The position numbers and the translations under genes are program-made. The notes under the pieces were generated by a model. The model was not told the origin of the DNA. It saw nothing but the letters and a program-made list of their open reading frames with translations, and ran no database searches. Positions 1-9,015 of a DNA stretch of 64,000 nt are shown here, one piece after another. Location of the stretch: the NCBI RefSeq assembly GCF_002007105.1, contig NZ_MVBC01000002.1, positions 248,001 through 312,000 of the forward strand, written 5' to 3'. The first letter of the stretch is position 1; each line of letters starts with the position of its first letter. Origin of the DNA: Hymenobacter sp. CRA2. GTDB lineage: Bacteria; Bacteroidota; Bacteroidia; Cytophagales; Hymenobacteraceae.

Positions 1-687
1 CATGTTGCCGCAGAACACCAGCTCGTACGGCTCACCCGCAGCTACGGCATCGGGACGAAAAAACTCGGTGTCGATGCCGTTGGGCACCACCTGAATGCGC
101 TGCCGGGCTTCGTGGTCGATGAGCTGCCGGTCCTGGTCGCTGATGATGGTGTGGTGGCGAAACCAATCGAAGGCGCGAGCTTCGTACTGCTGCAGGCGGC
201 GCGCTTCCAGGGCCATAACCGGGCGCTGCCAAGCGGGCGCTTTGTCGGCCCAGCGCTGCATGCCGGTCGAGAATACATCCATGTAGTCCAGCGTGAAGGG
301 CACCCGGTGGGCGTGCGGACGGGCGTACTCGGCCATGCGGATAAGCTGGCAGTAGCCGCGCTCGGGCCGGAACTGGCGCACCACCTCGGCCAGCCGGCGC
401 TGGGCGGCCGCGTCGCGGAAGTAACCAACCTGGAAGGGCTGGCCCTTGAGGCCGGCCAGAGCCATGTTGGCGGCAATGCCGGGCTTCTGGAGCCGGTGCA
501 CGTGCACGCCGCCCCGGCAGAGCGGGGCCACGGCGGCATGGGCGTCGGGCGTTACGTCTTCGTCGCTAAGGGCGAAGAGGCACACCTCGAAGTGCCGCGC
601 CAGGTAGCGCAGCTGGTGGTACGCGCGGAGCTTGTCGCCCTTGTCGAGCGGGTACGGAAAGCGGGAAAGCAGGACGAGCAGCTTCAT
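1..687 (-). CDS. Glycosyltransferase family 4, C-terminus beyond window
   Basis: Reading on the minus strand from an ATG at 687 gives 229 codons open to the window edge, so only the N-terminal part is present. The protein begins MKLLVLLSRFPYPLDKGDKL, the usual GT-B start in which a PxxKGDK loop follows the first strand. A VVPNGIDTEFF motif, the start of the C-terminal Rossmann domain of family-4 enzymes, lies near residue 210. It likely transfers a sugar from a nucleotide donor in surface-polysaccharide synthesis; donor and acceptor cannot be told. The start ATG overlaps the stop of the upstream glycosyltransferase (ATGA), which implies translational coupling. Confidence 0.85.
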   Translation of the reverse strand, partial: MKLLVLLSRFPYPLDKGDKLRAYHQLRYLARHFEVCLFALSDEDVTPDAHAAVAPLCRGGVHVHRLQKPGIAANMALAGLKGQPFQVGYFRDAAAQRRLAEVVRQFRPERGYCQLIRMAEYARPHAHRVPFTLDYMDVFSTGMQRWADKAPAWQRPVMALEARRLQQYEARAFDWFRHHTIISDQDRQLIDHEARQRIQVVPNGIDTEFFRPDAVAAGEPYELVFCGNM

Positions 688-1916
688 CGGGGCGGCAAAG
701 CTACGGCCTGGCCCGCACCCACGCGCTGGTACAGCTCCACAAAGCGCTGCACCACCTGCCGGTTGTCGTAGAGGCGCTGCACGGTGCGCCGGGCCTGCGC
801 GCCCACGGCCGCAGGCTCCACCTCGCCGCGGCAGTACTGATCGAGCACGTGCAGCCACTGCTCCGGCTCGTCGCACACCAGGATGTCGTGCCCGTGGTGC
901 ACGGCAATGCCTTCGGCGCCCAGACCGGTGCTGATGATGCACTTGCCCAGGGCCATGCCCTCAATGATTTTGACGCGCATGCCGCCGCCCGAAAGCAGGG
1001 GTACAATCATCACCTCGTACTGCTGCATGAATGCCGCCGCCGATTCCACGAAGCCGTGCACCTGCACGCCCGGCAAGCGCAGCTGCCGGATGTACTCGGG
1101 CATGTTCTTGCCGGCCACGTGCAGCTCCAGCTTGGGGTAACGGCGCCGCGCCTCGGGCCACACGCGTTCCAGAAACCACTCCAGCCCTTCCTGATTCGGC
1201 CGCCAGTCCAGCGACCCGAGGAAAAACAGCGTGTGAGGCGCGGGCCAGATGGCGGAATCGGGCTGCATGCGGATGAGGTCGGCGCCGGCCGGGATGAACA
1301 CCACCGGCTCCTGGCAGCCGAGCTGGCGCAGGCGGCGCTGGTCGGGCTCGGTGATGGCGGCCACGGCCGAAAAGCGCGGCAGGTACCGAGCCTCGAAGCG
1401 CTTAAGCCGGCGAGCCAGGTGGCGCAGGTAGCGGGCTTTGAACAGTTGTCGCTCCCCGGTAGCCAGCTGGTCCCAGATTTCGTGCTCCACGTTGTGGGCG
1501 CGCAGCACGGTGGGTACTTGTGGGGCCACGCGCTGCACCACGTCCACGTACCAGGCCACGAAGGTGCCTTCCATCTGCACCACGTCGAATTGCTCGGTGG
1601 TGAGCAGCTCCGCCAGCCGGGCCGCCAGCGCGTCGGACATGAAGCGCTCCACGTTGTAGGGGTTCGGGCTAAAGAGCAGATTGCGCAGAGCCTTGAGCGG
1701 CGACAGGCTCGTGTCCACGTCCACTGTGACCAGGCGCAGGTTGGGCCCGAGGTGCGCCAGCGCGTCGGCGGCCTGGCGGTGCTTGGGCGTGTTGGCGGCC
1801 AGCAACGTGACCGTGTGGCCGGCCTGTACCAGGCCCGCCGCCACGTCGTACATGGCAATGGCGCCGCCATCGGTGGGCGGAAACGGGACGCGGGGGCAGA
1901 GCTGAAGAACGTTCAC
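684..1916 (-). CDS. Glycosyltransferase family 4 (GT-B fold)
   Basis: About 410 aa from a GTG at 1916 (VNVLQLCPRVPFPPTDGGA); the frame stays open to an upstream start at 2021, but that extension is unlike the family. The N-terminal domain carries the PPTDGG loop and MEGTF/RAHNVEHEIW motifs, and the C-terminal domain has FLGSLDWRPNQEGLEWF and SGGGMRVKIIEGMALGK, where the family's nucleotide-sugar-binding glutamate lies in the KIIEGMA stretch. It resembles PelF/TIGR03087-like sugar transferases. It is the first gene of a pair overlapping the next glycosyltransferase by 4 bp, so both probably act in one cytoplasmic glycan assembly pathway. Substrate unknown. Confidence 0.85.
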   Translation of the reverse strand: MNVLQLCPRVPFPPTDGGAIAMYDVAAGLVQAGHTVTLLAANTPKHRQAADALAHLGPNLRLVTVDVDTSLSPLKALRNLLFSPNPYNVERFMSDALAARLAELLTTEQFDVVQMEGTFVAWYVDVVQRVAPQVPTVLRAHNVEHEIWDQLATGERQLFKARYLRHLARRLKRFEARYLPRFSAVAAITEPDQRRLRQLGCQEPVVFIPAGADLIRMQPDSAIWPAPHTLFFLGSLDWRPNQEGLEWFLERVWPEARRRYPKLELHVAGKNMPEYIRQLRLPGVQVHGFVESAAAFMQQYEVMIVPLLSGGGMRVKIIEGMALGKCIISTGLGAEGIAVHHGHDILVCDEPEQWLHVLDQYCRGEVEPAAVGAQARRTVQRLYDNRQVVQRFVELYQRVGAGQAVALPPR

Positions 1917-2075
1917 AGACCGGTGCGGCTGGGCGGGTGGACCGCAAAGATAATGGTGTGAGTAGGTGATTGGGTGGCCACGGTAGGCAGATGCAGCCAG
2001 AACGTCATCCGCAGGCGCCACCGAAGGACTTCTCCCGACAGAGAGTAACTAACCCGGGTTAGGTTACGGAGCGGG

Positions 2076-2127
2076 GCTAGAGCTAGCTCCCCTCCCCAGC
2101 TGAGGAGGGGTTGGGGGTAGTTGAAAG
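2076..2127 (+). repeat. REP-like palindromic repeat, copy A
   Basis: A dispersed element of about 50 bp with a near-palindromic core around CAGCTGAGGAGGGG, flanked by GAGCTAGCTCCCC on one side and TTGGGGGTAGTTGAA on the other. It faces copy B (2237-2287) in inverted orientation, so the two could form a long stem. It lies in the 457-bp gene-free gap between the glycosyltransferase and the K+ channel; nothing else is evident in that gap. Confidence 0.75.
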
Positions 2128-2236
2128 GTTAGGGTTAAGGTTACTATCTAACGTCAGCACGCGGGATGTCTCGATTCCTCGCTTGATGCGCGACATGCTC
2201 GACATGACGGTCTGTTTCAGATGTTCAAGTGTCAGG

Positions 2237-2287
2237 TCAACCACCCCTTACCCCTCCTCAGCTGAGGAAGGGAACTAGCTCTAGCCA
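2237..2287 (-). repeat. REP-like palindromic repeat, copy B
   Basis: Inverted partner of copy A: CAACCACCCC, then CCCCTCCTCAGCTGAGG, then GAACTAGCTCTAGCC. Related copies occur at 8923-8964 and 9016-9066, again as a head-to-head pair, which is the layout of bacterial interspersed mosaic elements. Confidence 0.75.
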
Positions 2288-2373
2288 GTTAATGCTTGTT
2301 GCTCAGCGGTGAGAAGGTCCTTCGGCGGCGCCTCAGGGTGATAGTTTCAAAACACTTCCACCTGCTTCCCCAA

Positions 2374-3396
2374 TCACCGCCGCAGCTCCCGCACCACGGC
2401 CATGATCTGCTCGTCGGTGCCGAGCAGCAGCAGCACGTCGCCGGAACCGGGGCGAAAGTCGGCGGCGGGGCTGACCTGGAACTGGCCGGTGCGGTCCTTC
2501 AGCCCGATGACGGTGGCGCCGGTACGCGAGCGGACGTCCAGCTCGCGGATGGAGCGCCCGCGCAGCTCGGGGCGCAGGTCCTGGTAATCCAGCTCTTCCA
2601 GGCGCAGGCGGTTGGGGCCCAGGCCGCTGATCATTTCCAGGAAGCGAATCACCTCGGGGCGCATCACCAGGTTGGCCATGTGCGAGCCGCCGATTTCGTC
2701 GGGCATCACCACCGAGTCGGCGCCGGCGCGCAGCAGCTTGGTTTCGGAGGTTTTGAGCGAGGCGCGGGCAATGATTTTCAGCTGCGGGTTCAGCTCGCGC
2801 GCCGTCAGGGTCACGAACACGTTGTCGGCGTCCTTGGGCAGGGCCGAAATCAGCGCCCGGGCCCGCTCGATGCCGGCCTGGCGCAGGGTGTCGTCGGCGG
2901 TGGCGTCGCCGCAGATGACGGGCACGGCCGCGTCGCCGAGGGCTTCGGCGTGGGCGCGCATCAGCTCCTGGTTCTGCTCGATGATGATGACTTTGGCCCC
3001 GTTGGCGCGCAGCTCGTGAAAGGCCTTGCTGCCGTTGCGCCCAAAGCCGCAGACGATGACGTGGCCCTGGATGTGGCGAATTTCCTGATCGGTCATAAAC
3101 ATCTTGAAAAGGGTGCGCAGCTCGCCATCAAATAGGTACTGGGTGAGCACCGACACGAGGTAGGCCACCACCACCAGGTTGTACATGATGTAGAGCGAGA
3201 CGAACAGCCGTCCGCCGCCGGACAAGGGCTTGACTTCGCCGAAGCCGGTGGTGCTGACGGTGATAATCGTCATGTAGAAGGCCTCCATGAAGGTATAGCC
3301 CTCGATAATCATGAAGCCCGCCAGACCGATGCCCAGGCTGAGCACCGTCAGGATAATGGCCAGCATGAGCCGGCTGAGGTTGGCGCGTTTCCACAT
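2374..3396 (-). CDS. Potassium channel with RCK (TrkA-N/TrkA-C) domain
   Basis: A 340-aa inner-membrane K+ channel of the MthK/TrkA-N type. After the start (MWKRANLSRL) comes a first membrane helix, a pore loop with selectivity filter TTGFGE (the family usually has TVGYGD, so this is a variant), and a second helix. A Rossmann NAD-binding RCK domain follows (HVIVCGFGRNGSKAF, then EQNQE and GDATADDTLRQAGI), then a C-terminal RCK_C domain (about 260-340) that usually binds a ligand gating the pore. The ATG at 3396 is preferred over 3423 because a TACCTTCG -7 box (3408-3415) lies inside the longer version. Probable role: gated K+ flux; the ligand is not predictable. Confidence 0.9.
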   Translation of the reverse strand: MWKRANLSRLMLAIILTVLSLGIGLAGFMIIEGYTFMEAFYMTIITVSTTGFGEVKPLSGGGRLFVSLYIMYNLVVVAYLVSVLTQYLFDGELRTLFKMFMTDQEIRHIQGHVIVCGFGRNGSKAFHELRANGAKVIIIEQNQELMRAHAEALGDAAVPVICGDATADDTLRQAGIERARALISALPKDADNVFVTLTARELNPQLKIIARASLKTSETKLLRAGADSVVMPDEIGGSHMANLVMRPEVIRFLEMISGLGPNRLRLEELDYQDLRPELRGRSIRELDVRSRTGATVIGLKDRTGQFQVSPAADFRPGSGDVLLLLGTDEQIMAVVRELRR

Positions 3397-3538
3397 AATG
3401 CGTGGCGCGAAGGTAGCGGGCAACGCGGCTAGTTCGCACCTGAGCTTCCGGGCACGAGTATCGGCCGCCCCGGCTTGCCTGCAAGCCCTATTTGTGCGTA
3501 TCTCGCAGCCACTTTCCTATTCCAAAGCACTTTATCAG

Positions 3539-4711
3539 ATGTCATTTACCCCCAAGCGTTTGTTGTTCGTGCTGGTCGGCTTGTATCTGCTTTACCTGGC
3601 GGGCGGCATTGCGCTGGCGTCGCAGGGCGTTGTCGACCGCGTCTACTTCTTCCCCGGCTTTTCCATCAAGCGCCCCCATTCCGATCAGTCGGCTTTCTCG
3701 CCCGACGGCCCGCTGGTGCACTACCTCCCCGACGGCGCGGCCCTGAGCCGGTGCATCGTGCCGCAGGGCTCCGGCTTCGCGGTGCGGCTCGATACGCTGC
3801 GTCGCCCCACCGATTCGCTAACCTGCTTCGTGCAGGAAACCGGGCTCTCCTTCCGCTTCCCGCGCCACGCTTTCACTACTGAGGCCGCGGAGTATCCGGC
3901 CCCGGCCCGCATGCTGGTGGTGTCCGACATCGAAGGCAACTTCAAAGGGCTGCAACAGCTGCTACAAGGTGCGGGCGTGACGGATGCTCAAGCGCGCTGG
4001 CGCTTCGGCACGGGCCACCTGGTGTTCGTGGGCGACATGTTCGACCGCGGCCTGCAGGTGACCGAGTGCCTGTGGCTGCTCTACAAGCTGGAGCACGAGG
4101 CCGCGCAGGCCGGCGGCAAGGTGCATTTCCTGCTCGGCAACCACGAGGTGATGAACCTGACCGGCCACTACAAGTACCTGCGCCGCAAATACCGCAAGAA
4201 CGCCGACTCGCTCGGCGTCGACTACGCCCGCTGGTACGCGGCCGACACGGAGCTGGGGCGCTGGCTGCGCACCAAGAATGCGGTGGAGCGCATCGGCCCG
4301 ACCTTATTCGTGCACGGCGGCCTGAGCCCGGAAGTAGCCGCGTTGCAGCTGCCCCTCGCGCAGCTCAACGACCTGACCCGTCGGAGCATCGACGCACCGG
4401 CCACCACTGATCGGAGCGCCGCGGAAAAGCTCATTCGCAACCCCAAGCTTAGCCCCGATTGGTACCGCGGCATTGCACAGGAAGAGGCCCCGGCGGCGCA
4501 CGTGCAGGCGGTGCTGCGGCAGTACGGCGCCACGCGCATGGTCATTGCCCACACCCCCGTAACGGAAATCAAGCCGCTCTACGACGGGCGCGTGGTGGCC
4601 ATTGACCTGCCGCACCAGGAGCACACCGGCCAGGGCTTTATGCAGGCGCTGTGGGTGGAGGGCGGAAAGCTGTCGGTGGTCGACGACAAGGGCCGGAAGC
4701 GGGCGTTGTAG
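3539..4711 (+). CDS. Calcineurin-like metallophosphoesterase
   Basis: 390 aa starting MSFTPKRLLFVLVGLYLLY, with an N-terminal hydrophobic segment acting as signal anchor or signal peptide. The metal-binding blocks of the calcineurin-like family are all visible in order: SDIEGN (normally SDxHG, so E replaces the common H), VGDMFDRG, LLGNHEVM, and IAHTPV near the C-terminus. The architecture resembles the Shewanella-like/bacterial PPP phosphatases, and the N-terminal segment suggests action in the periplasm or at the membrane. A phosphoprotein or phosphoester substrate is inferred from family only. The next gene follows 40 bp downstream on the same strand. Confidence 0.85.
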   Translation: MSFTPKRLLFVLVGLYLLYLAGGIALASQGVVDRVYFFPGFSIKRPHSDQSAFSPDGPLVHYLPDGAALSRCIVPQGSGFAVRLDTLRRPTDSLTCFVQETGLSFRFPRHAFTTEAAEYPAPARMLVVSDIEGNFKGLQQLLQGAGVTDAQARWRFGTGHLVFVGDMFDRGLQVTECLWLLYKLEHEAAQAGGKVHFLLGNHEVMNLTGHYKYLRRKYRKNADSLGVDYARWYAADTELGRWLRTKNAVERIGPTLFVHGGLSPEVAALQLPLAQLNDLTRRSIDAPATTDRSAAEKLIRNPKLSPDWYRGIAQEEAPAAHVQAVLRQYGATRMVIAHTPVTEIKPLYDGRVVAIDLPHQEHTGQGFMQALWVEGGKLSVVDDKGRKRAL

Positions 4712-4751
4712 AATCCGCCCATCATTTGTTTACGCCTCTATATCATTGCTA

Positions 4752-5423
4752 ATGATTCGCCAAGCAGCTGGTCTGGCCGCTACCTTACTCATGCTCGGTG
4801 CTACTCAGCTCAGGGCCCAGACCGACCACCTGGTCCCGGCCCCGGGCTATTTTTCCAGCTACTCCTACGCCCCGGACTACTACGCCAGAGTGCAGCAGAC
4901 GCTGCTGAAAGGGCTTGCCGACAGCCCGGTACTGCGCATAGTCGTGCTGCCCTCGTTTTTGCCCGAATACGTGATTTCGCTTGAGCAACAGGGCCAGACC
5001 TACGCGCTGCAATGCGTCACCGCTCGTAGCAGCGTCTGGCACGCATTGCAAACCAAGGCGCCGGCGCCGGTAATCGTCGCCCGACACACGGCCGCCATCA
5101 GCCCGGCCGCGGCCCGCGCCGTAGCGGCGGCCTTCAACGCCGCTATCGACCAGACGCACTACCCCAGCCCCACGGACCGGCGCATGGTCATGGACGGGGT
5201 CAATTACCACTTCGTATCGTTTCGCGGCGGGCTGGGGCTGCGGGAAGGCACGGCGCACTCCCCGGCCCGTGGCAGCAACCTGGCCCTGCTGGTGCAGCTG
5301 ACGGATGGGTTGCAGCAGCTGGCCCTACAGAGCCCGGACGCACCCAAAGAAGCCGAACTGATCAACCTGGCCGAATCCGCCGCAGCCAAATTCACCGCTG
5401 CTGCCCCGGCTACCGCGAAATAA
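4752..5423 (+). CDS. Secreted protein of unknown function
   Basis: 223 aa with a clear Sec signal peptide (MIRQAAGLAATLLMLGATQLRAQ, cleavage after RAQ). The mature part has a mixed alpha/beta look (LRIVVLPSFLPEYVISLEQQ; MVMDGVNYHFVSF) and an alanine-rich C-terminal helix. I do not recognise a family. It follows the phosphoesterase by 40 bp and may be cotranscribed. Its last 14 bp overlap the 3' end of the convergent dnaG gene. Confidence 0.8.
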   Translation: MIRQAAGLAATLLMLGATQLRAQTDHLVPAPGYFSSYSYAPDYYARVQQTLLKGLADSPVLRIVVLPSFLPEYVISLEQQGQTYALQCVTARSSVWHALQTKAPAPVIVARHTAAISPAAARAVAAAFNAAIDQTHYPSPTDRRMVMDGVNYHFVSFRGGLGLREGTAHSPARGSNLALLVQLTDGLQQLALQSPDAPKEAELINLAESAAAKFTAAAPATAK

Positions 5424-7521
5424 TGGTGCCCAGCATGCCCGCCAGCTGCATGTCCAGCTGCTTGAGGCTCTTGAAGATGGCCATCTGCGCCAGGTACTCC
5501 TCCACGTTGTTGGGGTCCAGGGAGTTCATGGTGTTCAGACACTGGGTCAGCTCGCGTTCCACGTTGCACTTGTTCAGGCGCAGAATGGCGTTTTCGCAGG
5601 CCACCTGCAGCTGATCCAGCTCGCGCGGCACGTAGATGCTGTGCGTAATCCAGTTCGGGCTCAGCTCGTGGGGCTCGGTCACCAGGTCGCTGATGGCGGC
5701 GCGGATATCGGCCCGGTCGTGGCGCACCAGTTCGCGGGCGTCGGGAAAGCGGCCGGCCTGCACGGCCTGGGTGCAGAGGTGCAGGAGGTCGGCGTAGAGC
5801 GGGGTGCGGAAGGGCGTTTCATCGACCTGGCCGAGCAGGTATTCGGCCACCGGCACGCCGTCGGCCAGGGGTTGGGCGGGGTAGTTCAGGATCAGGCGCA
5901 CCACTTCCCGCTCGCAGCTTTGCTGCGCGTCGGGCACCGGCTCGTTGTCCAGGGCGTCGCCCGTGGGTTCGTCTTCCTCGTCGCCCATGTAGCCGTAGGC
6001 CTCGGGCGGCAGCTCGTCGTCGTAGCCGGGGCTGGTGGCCGGGGTCGGGCGGGCGCTGCCGAGGCCCGTGAGCTGGCCGCCGGGCTGCACGGCCGAGCCG
6101 CTGCTGGCCGGCCGTGGCCCCGCGGAGCTGGCGCCGGCGTTGCGGCTGCCCTCATTGCTGCGGCTGCCGGCACTGCTTCCACCGCCGGGGCGCGGGCCCG
6201 GCGCGGCCTGCTTCACCTGCTTGTTGTAGGCGTCGATGAGCACCTGCTCGTCGATGTGGAAGGTGGCCGAGGTCTGCTGCAGAAACACCTGCCGCTTGAG
6301 CGGGTCGGGCACCTTGGCAATGCTCTGCAGCACTTCGCGGATGGCTTCGGCCTTCTTCACCGGGTCGTTGGCGGCGTCTTTGGCCACCAGCCGGGTTTTG
6401 AAAGAGATGAAGTCCTGACTGTTTTCCTCCACAAACTGGCGGAAGCGCTGGTCGCCCACCTTGCGGATGTAGCTGTCGGGGTCGTCGCCGTCGGGAAACA
6501 GCACCACGCGCACGTTCAGGCCGTTTTCCAGGATGATGTCCAGGCCGCGCAAGGCCGCCCGGATGCCGGCCGCGTCGCCGTCGTAGAGCACCGTCACGTT
6601 GTCGGTGTAGCGGCTGATGAGGCGGATCTGCCCCTCGGTGAGCGAGGTACCCGACGAGGCTACCACGTTCTTCACCCCGCCCTGGTGCAGGCTGATAACG
6701 TCGAGGTAGCCTTCCACCAGATAGCACAGCTCCTCCTGCCGGATGGCCTGCTTGGCCTGAAACAGGCCGTAGAGCACGTCGGATTTGTGGTAAATCTCCG
6801 ACTCGGGCGAGTTCAGGTACTTTGCCCCGGCCTTTTCATCCCGCCGCAGGGTGCGGGCCCCGAAGCCCACCACCCGGCCCGAAATGTTGTGAATCGGGAA
6901 CATCACGCGGCCGCGGAATCGGTCGTAACGGCGGCCGTCCTCCTCGCGCTTGACGACGAGGCCGGTTTTCTCCAGGTACTTCACGTCGAAGCCCGCCTGC
7001 TGGGCCGAGTTCAGCACGTCGTCCCACTTATCGAGCGAGTAGCCCAGCTCAAAGGTTTCGATGGTTTGCTGGTTCAGGCCGCGCTCCTTCAGGTACGCCC
7101 ACCCAATACTCTCCCCTTCCTCCGACTCGCGCAGCAGGGTCTTGTAGCGGTTTTTGGCCCAGTCCGACACGATGTACTGCGAGTCCCGCTCGTTCTGGGC
7201 CAGCTGCTGCTCGGGCGTGCGCTCCTCTTCCTTGATTTCGACGCCGTACTTCTTGGCCAGCCACTTGATGGCCTCGGGGTAGCTCACCGATTCCACGTCC
7301 ATCACGAAGCGCACCACGTCGCCGGCCTTGCCGCAGCCGAAGCACTTGTAGATGCCCTTGGCCGGCGCTACGGAGAAGGAAGGCGACTTCTCGTGGTGGA
7401 AGGGGCAGCAGGCCCACAGGTTCTGCCCTTTCTTTTTCAGGGAGACGAAGTCACCGACGACCTCCACGATATCGGCGTAGTGGAGGACCTGGTCAATGGT
7501 TTCTTTGGGGATGAGGGCCAA
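5410..7521 (-). CDS. dnaG: DNA primase DnaG
   Basis: 703 aa, a little longer than E. coli DnaG. The N-terminal zinc-binding domain is intact (CPFHHEKSPSF then CFGCGKAGD), followed by the RNA-polymerase domain and TOPRIM core (LVEGYLDVISLHQGG and VLYDGDAAG). A Gly/Ser/Pro-rich low-complexity linker (roughly residues 440-510) precedes the C-terminal helicase-interaction region. It makes RNA primers for lagging-strand replication. The start codon is TTG (7519-7521), fixed by the conserved IPKETIDQ N-terminus; a TATTTTTG -7 box lies upstream at 7562-7569. Its 3' end overlaps the convergent secreted-protein gene by 14 bp. Confidence 0.97.
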   Translation of the reverse strand: MALIPKETIDQVLHYADIVEVVGDFVSLKKKGQNLWACCPFHHEKSPSFSVAPAKGIYKCFGCGKAGDVVRFVMDVESVSYPEAIKWLAKKYGVEIKEEERTPEQQLAQNERDSQYIVSDWAKNRYKTLLRESEEGESIGWAYLKERGLNQQTIETFELGYSLDKWDDVLNSAQQAGFDVKYLEKTGLVVKREEDGRRYDRFRGRVMFPIHNISGRVVGFGARTLRRDEKAGAKYLNSPESEIYHKSDVLYGLFQAKQAIRQEELCYLVEGYLDVISLHQGGVKNVVASSGTSLTEGQIRLISRYTDNVTVLYDGDAAGIRAALRGLDIILENGLNVRVVLFPDGDDPDSYIRKVGDQRFRQFVEENSQDFISFKTRLVAKDAANDPVKKAEAIREVLQSIAKVPDPLKRQVFLQQTSATFHIDEQVLIDAYNKQVKQAAPGPRPGGGSSAGSRSNEGSRNAGASSAGPRPASSGSAVQPGGQLTGLGSARPTPATSPGYDDELPPEAYGYMGDEEDEPTGDALDNEPVPDAQQSCEREVVRLILNYPAQPLADGVPVAEYLLGQVDETPFRTPLYADLLHLCTQAVQAGRFPDARELVRHDRADIRAAISDLVTEPHELSPNWITHSIYVPRELDQLQVACENAILRLNKCNVERELTQCLNTMNSLDPNNVEEYLAQMAIFKSLKQLDMQLAGMLGTIISR

Positions 7522-7561
7522 AATACGGGGGGCAATAGGAGTGGTCAGGGCAGCGGGGCCG

Positions 7562-7569
7562 CAAAAATA
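7562..7569 (-). promoter_or_regulatory. Bacteroidota -7 promoter box of dnaG
   Basis: TATTTTTG on the minus strand matches the primary sigma-factor -7 consensus TAnnTTTG and sits 40 bp before the TTG start of dnaG. No clear -33 box is seen. Confidence 0.5.
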
Positions 7570-7589
7570 ACCACAAACCCCGGCCCCGC

Positions 7590-8864
7590 TCAGAAGTTGT
7601 GGCTGGCGGTGGTCTGCGGAATGATGACCACGTAGTCGTAGCCCAGCAGCACGGCCTGCAGCTCCTGGTCGGGCACGGGCAGCCCTTTGTAGAGCATGGC
7701 GCGGCGCAGCGGGCGCACATCAAACACCTGCCAGGCCGCGCCGGCGGGCGTGGCGGCCATAAACGGGCGCAGCATGGCCTCGTCGGCGGCGGAATAACTG
7801 CCGCTGTTCTTGCTGAAATCCTCCGGGTTCTGTCCCATCACCTTCGTGCCCTGCTTGCCGATGACGAAGATGTGCAGGGTTTTCTGGCTGTGGGCGTCGG
7901 CCAGGTTCACGGCCAGGTTGCCCACGTCGTAGATGTCGCCCCAGATGCTGCGGCCGCGGCCCAGGTGGTTGGCCCCGAACTTGAAGAGCATGGGCGGCAG
8001 CGGCTGCCCGGCCGTTTGGTAGGGCTGCAGCTCCTCCAGCAGGTTGCGCTTCATCAGGTTGATGCGGGCCTGGTGGCCGCCGGGCTTGCCGGCCGCGTTG
8101 GTTTGGAAGATGGCCACGCTGGCCTCCAGATCCTGCAGCATGCGGCGCACCTGCGGGCGCTCGGTGCGCGTCAGCAGCCGCAAGCTGTCGAGCGTGGCGG
8201 AGCGCAGGGTATTGACGGCCACGCTCTCGTAGCGGCCCGACACGAGAGCGGCGCGGTCCTGGGCCTGCGTGGCGGCGGCCAGCTGCCGCAGGTAGGTGCG
8301 GGCCAGCTTGGTTTTGGCCTCGTCGGCCATCAGCTCCAGCACGCGGCCCGGCGCGGCAAAGCCCACCTGCTCCACCCCTACCAAGGAGGTGCCCTGCGCC
8401 CGCAAGGCCCGGGCCAGCTCAAACTCCTCCGCCCAGCTGTAAAACGACAACTCCATCGGGTGCTGCTTCAGAAACGCCGACGGCAGGCCGGGCTGCGCCG
8501 CCAGGCGGCTCAGGTCGCGGGCCTGGTACCGGTCGATTTCGGCCACATAAACTTTGGGCTTCAGCACCTGGGCCACAGCCTGGGCGAAGGCCGGAATTTC
8601 AGCCATGCCGTGGTCTTCGCCTACGAGCACCCAAGCACTCTGGCGGATATCCTGCTGGAGCTTGTCCCAGCCCGGCCCGCTCAGCTGCGCTCCGGCCACC
8701 GTCAGCGGAGCCTGGTGCTTGCGCATCAGACGCACGAAAGCGGTATCTGCCGGTGCCGGCGCCTGGGCCACGGCGCGCTGGCCTGTCCACAACCCGCTCA
8801 TTACCCCCAGCCACATGCCCACTGCCCGACCCGCCTTGGCCGCCCCGCTAATTCTTTTAATCAT
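7590..8864 (-). CDS. Secreted erythromycin-esterase/ChaN-like protein
   Basis: 424 aa from the ATG at 8864 (MIKRISGAAKAGRAVG...), which gives a signal peptide cleaved near AVAQAPA; a longer frame begins at 8891 but contains a TAACTTGG promoter-like sequence just upstream. The mature protein opens with VLVGEDHGMAEIPAF and VYVAEIDRYQ, matching the GExHG and acidic motifs of the EreA/ChaN/TraB fold. The middle is a helical bundle and the C-terminal half has KFGANHLGRG with a conserved-looking histidine. A hydrolase or metal/haem-binding role is possible; resistance to macrolides should not be inferred from fold alone. It stands alone between dnaG and a repeat-rich gap. Confidence 0.7.
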   Translation of the reverse strand: MIKRISGAAKAGRAVGMWLGVMSGLWTGQRAVAQAPAPADTAFVRLMRKHQAPLTVAGAQLSGPGWDKLQQDIRQSAWVLVGEDHGMAEIPAFAQAVAQVLKPKVYVAEIDRYQARDLSRLAAQPGLPSAFLKQHPMELSFYSWAEEFELARALRAQGTSLVGVEQVGFAAPGRVLELMADEAKTKLARTYLRQLAAATQAQDRAALVSGRYESVAVNTLRSATLDSLRLLTRTERPQVRRMLQDLEASVAIFQTNAAGKPGGHQARINLMKRNLLEELQPYQTAGQPLPPMLFKFGANHLGRGRSIWGDIYDVGNLAVNLADAHSQKTLHIFVIGKQGTKVMGQNPEDFSKNSGSYSAADEAMLRPFMAATPAGAAWQVFDVRPLRRAMLYKGLPVPDQELQAVLLGYDYVVIIPQTTASHNF

Positions 8865-8922
8865 CCTGGTTAGAAATTCATTGCTTCCCAAGTTACAGAG
8901 TAGCTTAAGGCTAGCGGTTAGG

Positions 8923-8964
8923 GTTAGTTCCCCGCCTCAGCTGAGGAGGGGCTAGGGGTGGTTG
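8923..8964 (+). repeat. REP-like palindromic repeat, copy C
   Basis: Same family as copies A and B: GGTTAGTTCCCCGCCTCAG leading into CTGAGGAGGGGCTAGG and GGTGGTTGG. It faces copy D across 51 bp. Confidence 0.75.
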
Positions 8965-9015
8965 GCCGAAGCGGCTGAACGTTATCCAGCTCCATATTTT
9001 CTAGCCCTAGTTTTT

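Noticed and set aside
5641-7635. 664-aa plus-strand frame opposite dnaG
   Set aside because: dnaG has all catalytic motifs; the antisense frame is His/Gly/Val-rich low-complexity sequence typical of high-GC shadows.
7590-8864. Macrolide resistance esterase
   Set aside because: The fold motifs fit a broad superfamily; no evidence for macrolide specificity, so resistance was not called.
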